A DNA stretch of 64,000 bases. It comes from Phaseolus vulgaris. Lineage: Eukaryota > Streptophyta > Magnoliopsida > Fabales > Fabaceae. Under the pieces are notes generated by a model. That model was not told where the DNA came from and made no database searches. It was given only the letters and a program-made list of their open reading frames with translations. Below, piece after piece: positions 63,891 to 64,000 of this stretch. Positions within the stretch are counted from its first letter, which is position 1. Each line of letters begins with the position of its first letter. The position numbers and the translations under genes are program-made. The stretch spans positions 16,678,193 to 16,742,192 of the forward strand of contig NC_023753.2 in assembly GCF_000499845.2 (NCBI RefSeq), read 5' to 3'.

Positions 63891-64000
63891 ATAATACTAA
63901 AGAATTTGTTTGGTGTAGTGGTTAAATTTTCTCTTGTTAGGAAGGTCGCCTTTTGGCCTAGTTAGGCGCCTTTTGTTCATAGAAGGACCTAGAAGGAGTC
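63891..64000 (+). mobile_element. SINE-like head, inverted relative to 57976-58195 (runs off the window)
   Basis: AAGAATTTGTTTGGTGTAGT then GGTTAAATTT resembles the box A end of the unit at 58195-58165 in reverse (AAGAACTTGTCTGGTCTAGT then GGTTGATGC). The flanking AATAATATAAAAATCATAAT-like stretch is also shared in inverted form. Box B would lie past or near the window edge and is not seen. Confidence 0.45.

Noticed and set aside
63566..63925. Open frames in all six readings (Asn/Ile/Phe-rich) over 63660-63890
   Set aside because: They are products of the 18-bp AT repeat, with no start context or homology.

Overview
This is nuclear plant DNA, almost entirely transposable elements. The retrotransposon families, TATA-type LTR promoters, tRNA-type primer sites, a Helitron, a CACTA-like element and a spliced RabGAP-type exon fragment all point to an angiosperm. 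A Phaseoleae legume (Phaseolus/Vigna/Glycine group) is my best guess from general look, but the sequence does not prove it. No intact host gene is visible. The integrase-side tail of several Ty3/gypsy polyproteins is encoded inside the LTR, a feature known for CRM-type (centromeric) retrotransposons. Together with the deep nesting, this suggests a pericentromeric or centromere-proximal location (inference).

Layout, resolved mainly by target-site duplications (TSDs). A CRM-like gypsy element K (plus strand, 16274-22501) is the oldest visible target on the left. Into it went a minus-strand CRM-like element D (8688-16273), a solo LTR (17755-18775), two opposite-facing solo LTRs of a Sirevirus-like family (19462-20506 and 21143-22213), and the large TAT-lineage gypsy element F (from 22502). 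D was itself hit by a minus-strand TAT element E (about 826-8687) and by a solo LTR (9379-10023). An LTR fragment of another element occupies 1-800.

Element F is a scaffold split by five later insertions: A (26985-33400, TSD AGTAC), B (33615-41371, TSD ATAAG), C (41450-43767, minus, TSD CACCC), G (45113-51510, TSD AAGTG) and H (52305-57037, right end lost). Between them F still reads in order: LTR, primer site, gag, protease, reverse transcriptase, double RNase H, integrase, 150-bp-class tandem repeats, antisense accessory ORF. A and G are pol-less Sirevirus-like elements (gag plus one further ORF); A has both ORFs open. B is a young CRM-like element with a frameshift and a missing integrase Asp. 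H is a pol-deleted relative with a chimeric LTR and a 457-codon open frame of gag/protease/integrase remnants.

From 57311 to the end the window holds an LTR fragment (57311-57975), a tRNA-derived SINE-like unit, and an AT-rich (TAATAT-type) microsatellite that received a Helitron (58335-60461, minus) and a CACTA-like transposon (60568-63674). The latter carries exon fragments of at least two host genes: a transit-peptide-like first exon and a TBC/RabGAP exon. A second SINE-like head, inverted relative to the first, closes the window.

How the parts relate: LTRs supply promoter, R region and primer site; gag/pol proteins package and copy the RNA; pol-less elements (A, G, H, C) can only move using proteins from relatives. 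Most copies here are broken; A is the best preserved coding unit.
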